This document shows positions 17,806-26,668 of a stretch of 64,000 bases of DNA, piece after piece. Each line of letters opens with the position of its first letter. Within the stretch, counting starts at the first letter, position 1. Origin of the DNA: Ornatilinea apprima (GTDB lineage: Bacteria > Chloroflexota > Anaerolineae > Anaerolineales > Anaerolineaceae); assembly GCF_001306115.1 (NCBI RefSeq), contig NZ_LGCL01000016.1, positions 1-64,000 of the forward strand, given 5' to 3'. A model generated the notes under the pieces. The model did no database searches and was not told the origin of the DNA. It worked only from the letters and a program-made list of their open reading frames with translations. Made by a program: the position numbers and the translations under genes.

Positions 17806-19641
17806 TCAGGCTTCTTGCGGCTCAACAACCAGGCTGGTAAACTGCGGCGGTTGGCCAGGTTTGAGCGCCACCAACCCGCGGTTAGACAGATGCAGTTCTT
17901 CGAGTACGATCAACCCCAACAGGCTGAGGGTCATCTCGACAGAATCATGCGGGCAGCCAGCCAGTTTGAGCGCGGCTTCAATTTCGCGGACCTTTTGGGC
18001 GGCTGCTTCAACCGTCTCCAGTGACATAAGGCCGCCCAGGGGCAGCGGGAAAACAGCCTGAAGCTGGTTGTTGACCACCACAGCTATCCCCCCGCCACAT
18101 TCGATCAGCGCGTTGGCTGCCAGACTCATCGCCTGATCACTGGTGCCCACCACCAACAAGTTGTGGCAGTCATGCGATACGGTAGACGCATAGGCGCAGC
18201 CGGGGTTGAATTGCAGCCCGGTTACAAAACCGTAACCCCGCGTGCCGGTCAGCCCTTCTTGGGGCGCGTGGCGGTAAAACACCGCGGCTTTGGCCAGATC
18301 GCGAGCGGCATCCGCACACAATTCACCTTGCACTGGATTGAGCTCAACCAGTTCTTCTTCGGTGTGCACCATGCCAGGCACCAGACGCATGGCGCGGACG
18401 GTAACCGGTTGGGCGGAATCGGTGAGGACTCGAAAATCGCCGGGGGTAAGCGGGTTTAGATGAACAGAGCGCAAAGCCCACTGAGGATATTGGTAGGCGG
18501 GCAGGTCAACTGCCATTTTTCCGCCTTCAGCCACCAGCACGCCGTCGGCGTAGACCTGGTCGATGGTAACAGCGGACAGATCGCTGACTAGCAGGATATC
18601 GGCTGCCCGACCGGGGGCGATGGAGCCAATCCAGCGCGCCTTTTCCAAAAGCTGGGCGGCATTCAACGTTACCATCTGAATCGCGGTGATGGGCGGAACG
18701 CCCAGGCTAATGGCCTTGCGTACCACACGCACCAAATGCCCTTCATAAGCGATGGTAGCGGGAGAAACATCATCGGTAACCATGCTGAAGAAACGGGTAT
18801 CGATACCGGGGTTTTCCAGCACAGCTTTAATTAGATTAGGGAGATCCAACCAGGCACTGCCGTAACGCTGCTGAACGTACACACCCAGCTCCGCGCGGCG
18901 CATGGCGCCTTCGGCGGTGGTGGTTTCGTGATCTGCCGTCAGGCCGCAAGCGGCAAAAGCGTTCAGGCCGGCATTGAGGTCAGCGCTGGCATAATGCCCG
19001 GTGAGCACGCGCCCGGCGCGCAGGCTGGCAGCGGTGATGGCGTGCACACCGGGGTCGCCATAGATCACGCCGGGGAAGTTCATCTGCTCGCCCTGCAAGG
19101 CGGCCCAATCGCGCGCGTAGGCTTCGGCTACTTCCTGGTCGGTGATGACCGCGCCGGCGTCTTCAAAGCCGGGGATGGAGGGCACGCAGACCGGCATCGC
19201 CACCAGCACTTTCAACGGCAGGCCCGCCGCGCTTTGCTTGAAAAGCTCTACTGCCCGCAAGCCGAAAACGTTGGTAATCTCATGATTATCGGGGCAGATG
19301 GTGGTGGTGCCGTGCGGCAGCACACCGGCGGCGAAGCTGCGCAAATCCACCATGCTGCTTTCCACGTGCATGTGGCTGTCAATAAAACCCGGCACCAAAA
19401 AACGACCGCCCGCTTCCACCACGCGGGTTTGCTCATCTTGGAGAACATGATCGGCATTGCCCACCAGAGCGATCCAGCCGTGACGGACCACCACATCGAC
19501 ATTATCTTGAATGCGGCCGACGTTAACGTTCACCAGGCGCCCGCCGCGAATAATAAGGTCGGCCGGCTGGCGGCCCATCGCTACCGCGGCAAGATCTTGA
19601 GTAACTTCGTGGAGCTGTTTTCGTTCATGCAAGTACGCCAT
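17806..19641 (-). CDS. ade: Adenine deaminase
   Basis: This 611-residue amidohydrolase has the Ade/AdeC signature. The N-terminal composite domain is followed by PGFIDSHMHVESSM (metal-binding His pair), TTICPDNHEITNVFG, ASADLNAGLNAFAACGLTADHE and MVTDDVSPATI, and the C-terminal adenine deaminase domain contains YASTVSHDCHNLLVVG. It converts adenine to hypoxanthine and ammonia in purine salvage. The length is typical of bacterial Ade (about 580-610). GAGGG precedes the ATG at 19641. It appears monocistronic; the DUF169 gene upstream is separated by a terminator. Confidence 0.95.
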   Translation of the reverse strand: MAYLHERKQLHEVTQDLAAVAMGRQPADLIIRGGRLVNVNVGRIQDNVDVVVRHGWIALVGNADHVLQDEQTRVVEAGGRFLVPGFIDSHMHVESSMVDLRSFAAGVLPHGTTTICPDNHEITNVFGLRAVELFKQSAAGLPLKVLVAMPVCVPSIPGFEDAGAVITDQEVAEAYARDWAALQGEQMNFPGVIYGDPGVHAITAASLRAGRVLTGHYASADLNAGLNAFAACGLTADHETTTAEGAMRRAELGVYVQQRYGSAWLDLPNLIKAVLENPGIDTRFFSMVTDDVSPATIAYEGHLVRVVRKAISLGVPPITAIQMVTLNAAQLLEKARWIGSIAPGRAADILLVSDLSAVTIDQVYADGVLVAEGGKMAVDLPAYQYPQWALRSVHLNPLTPGDFRVLTDSAQPVTVRAMRLVPGMVHTEEELVELNPVQGELCADAARDLAKAAVFYRHAPQEGLTGTRGYGFVTGLQFNPGCAYASTVSHDCHNLLVVGTSDQAMSLAANALIECGGGIAVVVNNQLQAVFPLPLGGLMSLETVEAAAQKVREIEAALKLAGCPHDSVEMTLSLLGLIVLEELHLSNRGLVALKPGQPPQFTSLVVEPQEA

Positions 19642-19784
19642 TTTGACCCTCGCCTCCTGTTGTGCAGTGTTCTCTTCGCTTATTCAATTGGATGGAAAAA
19701 CGGTACGTATTCCCCATTCTAGACCGGCGCCGAGAGAAAGTCAAACCAAAACCAAGGTTTGTCTGACAAATAAAGAGTTTATTA

Positions 19785-19820
19785 TCAAAGACTGGCGATC
19801 CCCAATCGCCAGTCTTGCAA
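19785..19820 (-). terminator. Terminator after the DUF169 gene
   Basis: AAGACTGGCGAT (19788-19799) pairs perfectly with ATCGCCAGTCTT (19805-19816), followed on the minus strand by TTTGATAATAAA. It lies downstream of the gene ending at 19839. Confidence 0.75.
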
Positions 19821-19838
19821 GAAATGTTCTTTTTCAGG

Positions 19839-20609
19839 TTACTTCTTCAAATATTCCGGCTGCACGGTGTAGGCCGGCGGCATCATGGGCGTCCAGTGCA
19901 TGTTGGGCGGAACCGGGAAGACCGAGAAACCACCAGCGGCGGTCTTTTCCAAGCGGTCGACCAGTTTTTCTTTCACCAGGCTGTACGGGGCCGTGAAGAC
20001 CAGCTCGTGATTCTGGGTGCCGCCGAAGATGCGATCACCGGCGCAGGGAAAGCCTACGGTGGGTTTCTGTTTGGCAATGGAAAAGCCAGTGCAGGAGCAC
20101 ATGGCGCCTTCAGCAACGGTATCGGCAGTGATCTTCTCGCCGGTGTCGTAGGCACACGAGTGGATCAGGCGCATGGCCTGGGCAGGATTGACATACATGA
20201 TCACCGCATCCGGTTCATCGCTTTCTTCAACCTCGGAAAGCGGTTTGACCATGACCGCGTCATATTCGCGGCCGGTGTCGCCAATTTTGAAGGCATTGGA
20301 CATAAAGTTTTTCGCGGCTTCTTGCGTACCGGTATAAATACCAACCGCGGCCTTGCCGGAAGAGATCACCTCAGGAGTTTCAATTAAACCAAGGCAGGCA
20401 GCGCCAAAAGCGCAAATCATGTTATCGGCTGTGCTGCTATTGCCGCGCCCCTGATAACGGGCAATGGATACCAACTGGCAAAAATTCTGCTTGATATTCT
20501 GGGGATGCTTGGGAAGGTCTTTGCGGTCTTTATACATTTTCACAGCGACCGGTTCGGTCTCAAGGTGAAGAATCCGCACGATGCTTTCAGAGATTTCTTT
20601 GGCTTGCAT
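19839..20609 (-). CDS. DUF169 family protein
   Basis: This protein of 256 residues begins MQAKEISESIVRILHLETEPVAVKMYKD, the usual beginning of DUF169 proteins, whose N-terminal PVAVK motif is conserved. It is rich in cysteine (CQLV, CAFGAACLGL, CAYDTG, CSCTGFS, FPCAGDR), which may suggest metal or redox chemistry; the family has no firmly assigned reaction. I chose ATG 20609 because AAGGAAG lies at the right distance; an upstream in-frame start at 20648 has no ribosome binding site. A CRP-like box lies about 55 bases upstream, so expression may respond to a CRP/FNR-family regulator. Confidence 0.85.
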   Translation of the reverse strand: MQAKEISESIVRILHLETEPVAVKMYKDRKDLPKHPQNIKQNFCQLVSIARYQGRGNSSTADNMICAFGAACLGLIETPEVISSGKAAVGIYTGTQEAAKNFMSNAFKIGDTGREYDAVMVKPLSEVEESDEPDAVIMYVNPAQAMRLIHSCAYDTGEKITADTVAEGAMCSCTGFSIAKQKPTVGFPCAGDRIFGGTQNHELVFTAPYSLVKEKLVDRLEKTAAGGFSVFPVPPNMHWTPMMPPAYTVQPEYLKK

Positions 20610-20664
20610 TTTTTCTTCCTTCTTTCTATAAAAATAATTTTTATGCACCGCAACAGTTTTATTA

Positions 20665-20680
20665 TGTGATTTTCATCACA
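20665..20680. promoter_or_regulatory. CRP/FNR-family binding box
   Basis: TGTGATTTTCATCACA is a perfect TGTGA-N6-TCACA inverted repeat, the consensus of CRP-type regulators. It lies between the divergent DUF169 gene (start 20609) and the YfhO-like gene (start 20881). A further half-site (ATCACA) is at 20752-20757. Confidence 0.7.
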
Positions 20681-20880
20681 AATCACAATCGCTATTGTAG
20701 GCCGCGGACAACCTGGTTTTTAGAGGAAATTGTCAGGTTTTTTATGGATGAACATCACAATACAACTAATATATTGGTAATATAAAATACATTTAAGATA
20801 ATATTCGTTAAATATGGAAGGATTCATTTGAACCTATCCTCGATTGAATCGTCTGAGATATCTTGCTGTAAAATCTCAAT

Positions 20881-23133
20881 ATGGGACCGGTCAGCAATAA
20901 AAACAGACTGCAAATTCAACCAGACTGGCTGGCCAGCGGTCTTTTACTGGTGTTGGCGCTTGTCTTTTTCAGCCCATATCTGCTTGCCAGGGACCCGGTT
21001 CTTATTTTCCCCCAATCCAATCTGGGCACAGACCTGACCCGCGAAGTTTGGCCCAATGCCGTATATCTTTCTCAGGCCTTCCACCAAAGCGGTGAGATCG
21101 CATTGTGGCGTCCTTTTCTATTGAGCGGCTCACCCATGGCCGGCCATCCAGTGATCCCGCTGGCTTACCTGCCCTACTGGCTGGTGATGGCGCTGCCCCC
21201 GGCGCGGGGGCTGGCTTTACTAGCCACATTGCATGTGTGGTGGGCAGGCATGGGAATATTCTTCTTGCTGCGCAGGCATTTTTCATTGGGCGCAGTCTCC
21301 GCCTTCATCGGAGCGGTGATCTTCTCTCACGCGCCCAAATGGATTGCCCACCTGAGCGGCGGACACTGGCCGCTGCTCTATGCGGTCGCCTGGTGGCCGT
21401 GGGCCTGGCTGGGAATGATGCGCTACCAGCAAACGCGCAAGTTTCAATGGCTGCTGGCCAGCGGCTGGGCAATAGGGTTAATGGCCGCTACAGACCTGCG
21501 GATTTTGTACATCTGCCTGCTCAGTCTGGCGGTATGGTCTGTGTCCACTTTTCAAAAACCCGCTGGCAACTGGATGAAAGCAACCGCAACGGCCTGGTTG
21601 TGTGCAGGCACCCTGTCGCTGCTGGTCGCTGCCCCACAAATTTTGCCTTTTTTGGAGCTGCTCAATCAGTCCAATCGGGGTGGTCTGTCCATTGCCGAGG
21701 CCGGATTCAGCAGCCTGCCCCCCGCTCTGATATTAGGCAGCTTCTTCCCTCCGGATGTTCAATTCCCGGAATGGTTTGTTTACCCAGGAATTGGTGCGAT
21801 GGTATTAACTGGCGCGGGATGGGCAAAGGGCTGGCACGCGGAAGAGCGCCGGTGGGCATGGGCCGGCCTGACGGGAGCGGCTCTGGCGCTGGGCACGCAC
21901 ACCCCGTTGTATGCGCTGGTATACCGCTTAATTCCGGGGGTTTCCATGCTGCGCGTTCCGGCCCGCTGGTGGATTGTGGTTCTGTTTGCGCTGGCGATCT
22001 TATCGGCAAAAGGGACAGAGAAATGGCTGGCCAACCAACCCTGGAAGTGGCGGCGATTTCAATTCTTCAGTCTTGGCATGACGGCAATTCTGGTTTCTGC
22101 GGCCATTCTGCGCCAGATCAAGCCCGACCTTTTCCCGTTTGAGGCGCGCTTCCCAGCTTTGTTTTTTATCGGATTCATCGTATTACTGTGGATGGCCCCA
22201 CAACATTGCCGCATTGCTCTGGTTGGTCTGCTGGTGATCGCTGCCCAATGGAGCGCCTCGCTGCCGCTGATTCGCCCTTACGCGGTTGAAGCGATTTCCC
22301 AGGAAGACCCGGTTGCAGAATTTCTGCAGCGAGCGGCCCAAACCGGCGAGCGCAGCTTCGCGCCTTACAGCGGGCTGCAATACCAAAAGTGGGTCAACCC
22401 TGCGCTGCGCACGGCGGATGGCTATGACTCATTCCTGCTGGCCGGTTATGCCGGTTTGGTTCAGGCTGCCAGCGGATGCGGCTATGAAGGTTACGCGGTT
22501 TCGGCTCCCGCCGCGCAGACCCAGCCAGACGCGCTGCGCGCATGCCCCACGCCTCAACCCAATTTGAGCCTGCTGCGGATTCTGAATGTCCGCTACCTGG
22601 TGCTGCCGGAAGATAAAGCATGGAACGGCGCCTCACCGGTTCTGCGGGTGAATGGCGAGCTGGTCTATGATTTGAGGACCCCTATGGGCGAGTTCTGGAG
22701 CGTGAGCAGCGCGAAGCTGACTTCAGCCCAGACTTGCATAGAAGCCATCGCGCAAACAGACCTGACCCAGACCGCGCTAACAGAAAGCAAAGTGGAGCCT
22801 TCCATTTTAGGAACGATACAAATACTGCGGTGGGAACGAGGCGTAAATGACGCCCGCGTTTGGACAAGAGCCAACCAGACGGCTCTGTTGGTTCGCTCAG
22901 AAGCCTGGGCGCCAGGTTGGAAAGCGTATATCGACGGGAATGAAACAGAACTGCTGCGCGTGAACTGCGCGCTGCAAGGGGTGATTGTTCCGGCGGGTGA
23001 GCATATAATCGAGTTTATCTACCAGCCCTTCGGGTGGATTTGCGGCTGGGGCGGTTTTTCAGCAGCCGTTATAACGACCCTGATAACCCTTTGGTTAAAA
23101 AGAAAAACTCAATTTTTTGCTACTCTTTTGTAG
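20881..23133 (+). CDS. YfhO-like polytopic membrane protein
   Basis: This 750-residue protein has an N-terminal span (about 17-33), about ten further membrane segments to residue 460, and a large C-terminal extracytoplasmic domain. It ends with a YfhO-type segment (EAWAPGWKAYIDGNETELL and then GVIVPAGEHIIEFIYQPFG) and a final span with a KRK tail. YfhO-family proteins are glycosyltransferase-C-like and some help glycosylate teichoic acids. Here the acceptor is unknown. It begins with ATG at 20881 without a strong ribosome binding site. The protease gene follows 58 bases later on the same strand. Confidence 0.82.
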   Translation: MGPVSNKNRLQIQPDWLASGLLLVLALVFFSPYLLARDPVLIFPQSNLGTDLTREVWPNAVYLSQAFHQSGEIALWRPFLLSGSPMAGHPVIPLAYLPYWLVMALPPARGLALLATLHVWWAGMGIFFLLRRHFSLGAVSAFIGAVIFSHAPKWIAHLSGGHWPLLYAVAWWPWAWLGMMRYQQTRKFQWLLASGWAIGLMAATDLRILYICLLSLAVWSVSTFQKPAGNWMKATATAWLCAGTLSLLVAAPQILPFLELLNQSNRGGLSIAEAGFSSLPPALILGSFFPPDVQFPEWFVYPGIGAMVLTGAGWAKGWHAEERRWAWAGLTGAALALGTHTPLYALVYRLIPGVSMLRVPARWWIVVLFALAILSAKGTEKWLANQPWKWRRFQFFSLGMTAILVSAAILRQIKPDLFPFEARFPALFFIGFIVLLWMAPQHCRIALVGLLVIAAQWSASLPLIRPYAVEAISQEDPVAEFLQRAAQTGERSFAPYSGLQYQKWVNPALRTADGYDSFLLAGYAGLVQAASGCGYEGYAVSAPAAQTQPDALRACPTPQPNLSLLRILNVRYLVLPEDKAWNGASPVLRVNGELVYDLRTPMGEFWSVSSAKLTSAQTCIEAIAQTDLTQTALTESKVEPSILGTIQILRWERGVNDARVWTRANQTALLVRSEAWAPGWKAYIDGNETELLRVNCALQGVIVPAGEHIIEFIYQPFGWICGWGGFSAAVITTLITLWLKRKTQFFATLL

Positions 23134-23191
23134 AATCAGCGTATATCTACAGGATTATGTTGTTCCTTCTTTATGATCATGGAGTAATATT

Positions 23192-24124
23192 GTGGAAACC
23201 AAAATCGATGTGAAACGAATTATTATCTTCCTGGCGTTTGCTTTTGGCATCGCCTGGGCCTGCGGCTTGGTGATCTACCTGACCGGCGGGTTGGTTAACA
23301 GCCCGGTATTGTTTGGCAATTTCACGCTGGCTCTGGTCCTAATGGCAACCCTGTATATGGGCGCGCCGATGCTGGCCAATATTCTTACTCGCCTAGTCAC
23401 GCGTGAAGGGTGGGCAGACGCGAAACTGCGCCCGCAGTTTAAGCGCGGCTGGCCCTATTGGCTGGCAATGTGGTTCCTGCCGGGCATTCTCACCATTATA
23501 GGGGCCGGGGTCTTCTTCCTGATCTTCCCTCAGTTCTTCGATCCCGAATTGACTCAGTTAACCGCGATGCTCGAAGCCAGCGCCGCGGCAGCCGGCCAGG
23601 CCATGCCGCCGATCAACCCGTGGCTGATCGTTTTAGTGCAAAGTGTGCAAGGGCTGCTCATCTCTCCGTTGATCAACGGTCTGTTCACATTTGGTGAAGA
23701 ATTCGGCTGGCGGGCGTACCTGCAGCCCAAGCTGATGCCTTTAGGCGGGCGGAAAGCCATGCTGCTGATGGGCCTGATCTGGGGTGTGTGGCACGCACCG
23801 GCCATCTTGATGGGGCACAACTACGGGCTGAACTACCCTGGAGCGCCCTGGTTGGGGCCGCTGGCGATGATCTGGTTCTGTTTTGTCATCGGCACCATGC
23901 TGGGCTGGGCCACCTTGAAAGCAGGCAGCGTCTGGCCGGCGGTGATCGGGCACGCCGCCATCAATGGGATCGCGGCCATCGGCGCCCTGTTTATCCAAGG
24001 TAACCCCAACCCCTTGCTGGGGCCCACACCGGTGGGGCTGGTGGCTTCCATCGGCTTCAGCCTGCTGACGCTGGTGTTATTCTTGCTGCCGAATGGGTTG
24101 AAAGAGACGGAGCTTAATTCATAG
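23192..24124 (+). CDS. CPBP family intramembrane metalloprotease
   Basis: This 310-residue protein starts with GTG at 23192 (GGAG seven bases upstream). It has about eight membrane spans and the motifs of the CPBP/type II CAAX protease family: EEFGWRAYLQPKL (EExxxR, about 170), HAPAILMGHN (about 200-209) and GHAAINGIA (about 255). These supply the conserved glutamates, histidines and asparagine of the intramembrane active site. Bacterial members are linked to bacteriocin self-immunity or protein processing, but the substrate here is unknown. The gene ends before a strong terminator. Confidence 0.9.
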   Translation: METKIDVKRIIIFLAFAFGIAWACGLVIYLTGGLVNSPVLFGNFTLALVLMATLYMGAPMLANILTRLVTREGWADAKLRPQFKRGWPYWLAMWFLPGILTIIGAGVFFLIFPQFFDPELTQLTAMLEASAAAAGQAMPPINPWLIVLVQSVQGLLISPLINGLFTFGEEFGWRAYLQPKLMPLGGRKAMLLMGLIWGVWHAPAILMGHNYGLNYPGAPWLGPLAMIWFCFVIGTMLGWATLKAGSVWPAVIGHAAINGIAAIGALFIQGNPNPLLGPTPVGLVASIGFSLLTLVLFLLPNGLKETELNS

Positions 24125-24201
24125 CAGTTCCGCTGAAGAAACGATAAAACCCTCCTGTTTCGGATTTCGAAAGTAGAAAAGACCAATCGTTTTACAAACC
24201 G

Positions 24202-24236
24202 GCATCTCTTGCGAGTTCATCGCAAGAGATGCTTTT
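24202..24236. terminator. Strong hairpin at the left border of the sugar island
   Basis: GCATCTCTTGCGA (24202-24214) pairs perfectly with TCGCAAGAGATGC (24220-24232) around a five-base loop, followed by TTTT. It terminates the protease gene on the plus strand. Confidence 0.85.
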
Positions 24237-24291
24237 GGAGGGAATGGGGAGTACCTTTCAGCCAACAAAATACGCGCAGGCCTTTTCTCGT

Positions 24292-25461
24292 CTATCTCAT
24301 GCTAACCCATTTATCGCTTTTCATCAGGTGGGTAAAAGCTGCTTTGAATTCCTCCTTATCCATAGACAACCGATCAGGGTGAGAGCCATTGCCGAGCAAA
24401 CCAAAATGGTAACCGATTTGCCAGAGAGGGATCATACTAGCCACGGGTGAGAACAGATCGGGAATACCTGCTGGCAGCGATACAAGGCCATCGGTTTCAG
24501 GGATATCCCTGGAATCTACGGAAGTAATGAGAACCACCTTCGCGCCAATCGTCTTGGCTGCAGAAGCCAGGCTGAACATCCGGCCTTGTAAAGGTGATGG
24601 TGTGGCGATCAGAATTACACCCGTCTGATCATTAAGCGCTTGAATGGGGCCGTGAATGTAGTTTTCCATCTCATAACTGATGGTTGGAATCCCAGAGGAT
24701 TGATTGAAGGCCATACCGGCTTCCTCAGCGTTTCCAAAATTTGGCCCAGATCCTACAACGATTAAGGATTTACAATCTTTGAGAATAGAAACTATTTCTG
24801 GCGCCTGCTCCTCGAATGCTGGTACAAATTTTCGCATTTTTTCCGGAAGATCCTTCAACGCAGTTTCATACTCATCAACATCTTGAGCCACCCCAAGAGC
24901 CTTGCCAAACGCAAGCGCAAATAGTAGAGTTCGATAAATAGCGGTGGCATACGTGCGTGTAGCGGGGAGCTCAACTTTTGAGCCACCAGGCCCAATCAGC
25001 AGCTGGTCGACAGCTTCTGCCAGGCTTGAATCCGCGATATCTGTGACGCCGACGGTATAGGCGCCCAAACTTTTCACCAGCTCAACTATTCGTAAATCGC
25101 CTTCCGATTTTCCAGAATGCGAATTGAAAAAGACGGCGGTTTTCTCATCACACTTATCATAAGGGTACGCTTCAAAGACGTTGCTCACATAACACGCTAC
25201 TGGCAGGTGCGTGATCTTTTGGATAAAGGGCTTTGCAGACAAGGCCGCAAAATACGATGAACCTCTACCCAGGAAAACCAATCTTTCAATTTCGCGATTT
25301 TTGCATTCCTGGATTACGCTCTCAATATCTTGCCGAACATCTTCATTCCAACATTGAGCAAGCATTTCTGGAATGCTCTGAATCGATTCCCACACCCAAT
25401 ATGGATGCTGCTTTCTATGCTTTTCTTCTTGTTTCAACACATCGATCATTTCTTTGTTCAT
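24292..25461 (-). CDS. SIS-domain sugar isomerase/deglycase-like enzyme
   Basis: This 389-residue protein has two SIS (phosphosugar-binding) domains. The first contains FLGRGSSYFAALSAKPFI and FNSHSGKSEGDLRIV (about 60-130). The second contains VVGSGPNFGNAEEAGMAFNQ and YEMENYIHGPIQALND (about 235-280), an arrangement seen in GlmS isomerase domains and AgaS/FrlB/GfrF-type enzymes. It probably isomerises, deaminates or deglycates a 6-phosphosugar made by the PTS encoded nearby. GAGGA precedes the ATG. It has its own sigma70-like promoter and a motif shared with the other promoters of the island. The precise substrate is not evident. Confidence 0.85.
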   Translation of the reverse strand: MNKEMIDVLKQEEKHRKQHPYWVWESIQSIPEMLAQCWNEDVRQDIESVIQECKNREIERLVFLGRGSSYFAALSAKPFIQKITHLPVACYVSNVFEAYPYDKCDEKTAVFFNSHSGKSEGDLRIVELVKSLGAYTVGVTDIADSSLAEAVDQLLIGPGGSKVELPATRTYATAIYRTLLFALAFGKALGVAQDVDEYETALKDLPEKMRKFVPAFEEQAPEIVSILKDCKSLIVVGSGPNFGNAEEAGMAFNQSSGIPTISYEMENYIHGPIQALNDQTGVILIATPSPLQGRMFSLASAAKTIGAKVVLITSVDSRDIPETDGLVSLPAGIPDLFSPVASMIPLWQIGYHFGLLGNGSHPDRLSMDKEEFKAAFTHLMKSDKWVSMR

Positions 25462-25484
25462 TTTTTCCTCTATTTCAATGATGA

Positions 25485-25497
25485 TATTCTCAATTTA
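25485..25497. promoter_or_regulatory. Operator-like motif copy 1 (SIS leader)
   Basis: TATTCTCAATTTA lies 24 bases upstream of the SIS start codon. Read in the direction of transcription it gives TTGAGAATA, as does the copy in the dehydrogenase leader at 32069-32081. Confidence 0.45.
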
Positions 25498-25535
25498 TTA
25501 TCAATAACCGCTTATTAATATAAATAATCATTTAT

Positions 25536-25555
25536 ATATAAGCATAAATGAGAAT
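25536..25555. promoter_or_regulatory. Operator-like motif copy 2 (SIS promoter)
   Basis: On the minus strand this reads ATTCTCATTTATGCTTATAT. It is identical at 18 of 20 positions to 32183-32202 and begins a few bases after the predicted start of the SIS transcript. It is a candidate binding site for the DeoR regulator of the island. Confidence 0.6.
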
Positions 25556-25566
25556 TATTAATTAGC

Positions 25567-25595
25567 ATTTTACAGCGTTTAACGATTAAAGTCAA
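25567..25595 (-). promoter_or_regulatory. Sigma70 promoter of the SIS gene
   Basis: On the minus strand, TTGACT and TAAAAT are separated by 17 bases. The predicted start is near 25560, about 100 bases before the SIS start codon. Confidence 0.65.
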
Positions 25596-25695
25596 ACGTG
25601 TTTGCAAGTAATTATTCGTGTTTTGCGCAATCTATGAATTCAAGTCCCCTGGAAGAAAACTTCCCCCCTGTAACAACTGCCGCGATCGACCTCTC

Positions 25696-26484
25696 CTAGG
25701 CCAGGTATACTTTAGGCCCAACTTTTTCAATACGGTCTACATATTCTTTTGAAACCTTATCGTCAGTCACAATTTTATTGACATCCTTCAAACTGCTGAC
25801 AGACAACAAACAGACTTTCCCAAATTTTGAAGAATCGGACACGACAATAATGTCCTTACTCACCGAAATCATCTGACGCTTTGCAATTGCCATGATGGGT
25901 TCAGTTGAGGTTAACCCTTGTTCGATGGACAATCCATCGATTCCAATGATCGTATGGTCTGGCTTGAACCTCAAAATCGACTCTTGTGCGATATCTCCAT
26001 ACATCTCCTCAAATTCCCGGTGGAGTAAACCTCCTGCAAGATAAATTGTTGCATCGGGTATTTCCCACAATACGGGGAACAAGAATACAGATGTCGTGAT
26101 AATAGTCAAGCCACGCTTCTTATGGAGGTTTTTCGCTACATAAAAATTCGTTGTCCCACCATCGATCATTACTGAATCGCCATCCTGAATCATATCAGCC
26201 GCAATTTTTCCAATGCGCTCTTTTTCTTCCTTGTAGGTTTCTAGCCGGTATTGCAGATATTTCTTATTCAATACCAAATCCTTAGCCGATTCCTCAGCTA
26301 AAATCGCGCCACCGTGAGTACGAGAAATTAAGCCGCGCGATTCAAGCTCTGCAAGGTCTAATCGGATAGAAGATGCGCTTTTTCCAAACTTCTCTGCCAG
26401 TTCACCAACGACTACACTCTTCTGTTCATAGATTGTTTCCATAATCAGACGTAATCGTTCTTCACGAAAAAGTAATTTTTTCAT
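25696..26484 (-). CDS. DeoR/GlpR-family transcriptional regulator
   Basis: The protein of 262 residues starts at ATG 26484, with GAGGG five bases upstream; an upstream in-frame start at 26526 has no such site. It has an N-terminal DeoR helix-turn-helix (SVVVGELAEKFGKSASSIRLDLAELESRGLISRTHGGAIL). The DeoRC effector domain has DSVMIDGGTTNFYVAK, TTSVFLFPVL, LAGGLLHREFEEMYG and DSSKFGKV. Such proteins are typically repressors relieved by a sugar phosphate. It lies between the SIS gene and the PTS operon, so it is the obvious candidate regulator of the island. TTGCAA-N18-TAAAAT at 26525-26554 is a possible promoter. Confidence 0.93.
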   Translation of the reverse strand: MKKLLFREERLRLIMETIYEQKSVVVGELAEKFGKSASSIRLDLAELESRGLISRTHGGAILAEESAKDLVLNKKYLQYRLETYKEEKERIGKIAADMIQDGDSVMIDGGTTNFYVAKNLHKKRGLTIITTSVFLFPVLWEIPDATIYLAGGLLHREFEEMYGDIAQESILRFKPDHTIIGIDGLSIEQGLTSTEPIMAIAKRQMISVSKDIIVVSDSSKFGKVCLLSVSSLKDVNKIVTDDKVSKEYVDRIEKVGPKVYLA

Positions 26485-26524
26485 TTCTTCCCTCAATCTT
26501 TGGTTTTTATACGCATCTCTTATC

Positions 26525-26554
26525 ATTTTAATGTAGAATCGGGCATTTTTGCAA
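26525..26554 (-). promoter_or_regulatory. Candidate promoter of the deoR-type gene
   Basis: On the minus strand, TTGCAA and TAAAAT are separated by 18 bases, about 40 bases before the start codon. The match is moderate. Confidence 0.45.
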
Positions 26555-26609
26555 ATTCTTTGGCGTGCTTTCGAAAAAAATCAAAGAAACACAACGAATT
26601 TCTCTACGA

Positions 26610-26643
26610 AATACACTACGCGTTTGATGGCGCGTAGTGTATT
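26610..26643 (-). terminator. Long perfect hairpin after the PTS operon
   Basis: AATACACTACGCG pairs with CGCGTAGTGTATT over 13 bases around an eight-base loop. It is just downstream of the PTS IIC gene (ends at 26669). No clear U-tract follows, so it could also protect the 3' end of the transcript. Confidence 0.65.
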
Positions 26644-26668
26644 CTGCAGAGATGAGCCTATCTAAAGA

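Noticed and set aside
18928-19722. Plus-strand frame antisense to adenine deaminase
   Set aside because: The adenine deaminase frame is unambiguous; the other frame shows no domain.
20618-20653. TTGCGG-N17-TATAGA as promoter of the DUF169 gene
   Set aside because: The start of transcription would fall inside the ribosome binding site, so the real promoter is probably elsewhere.
21105-22142. Long plus-strand frame inside the YfhO-like gene
   Set aside because: It is in another frame of a clearly membrane-spanning protein gene, has no recognisable domain and no ribosome binding site.
24125-24291. Possible tRNA or IS boundary at the left edge of the sugar island
   Set aside because: No cloverleaf, TPsiC arm or direct repeat was seen; the only structure is a terminator hairpin.
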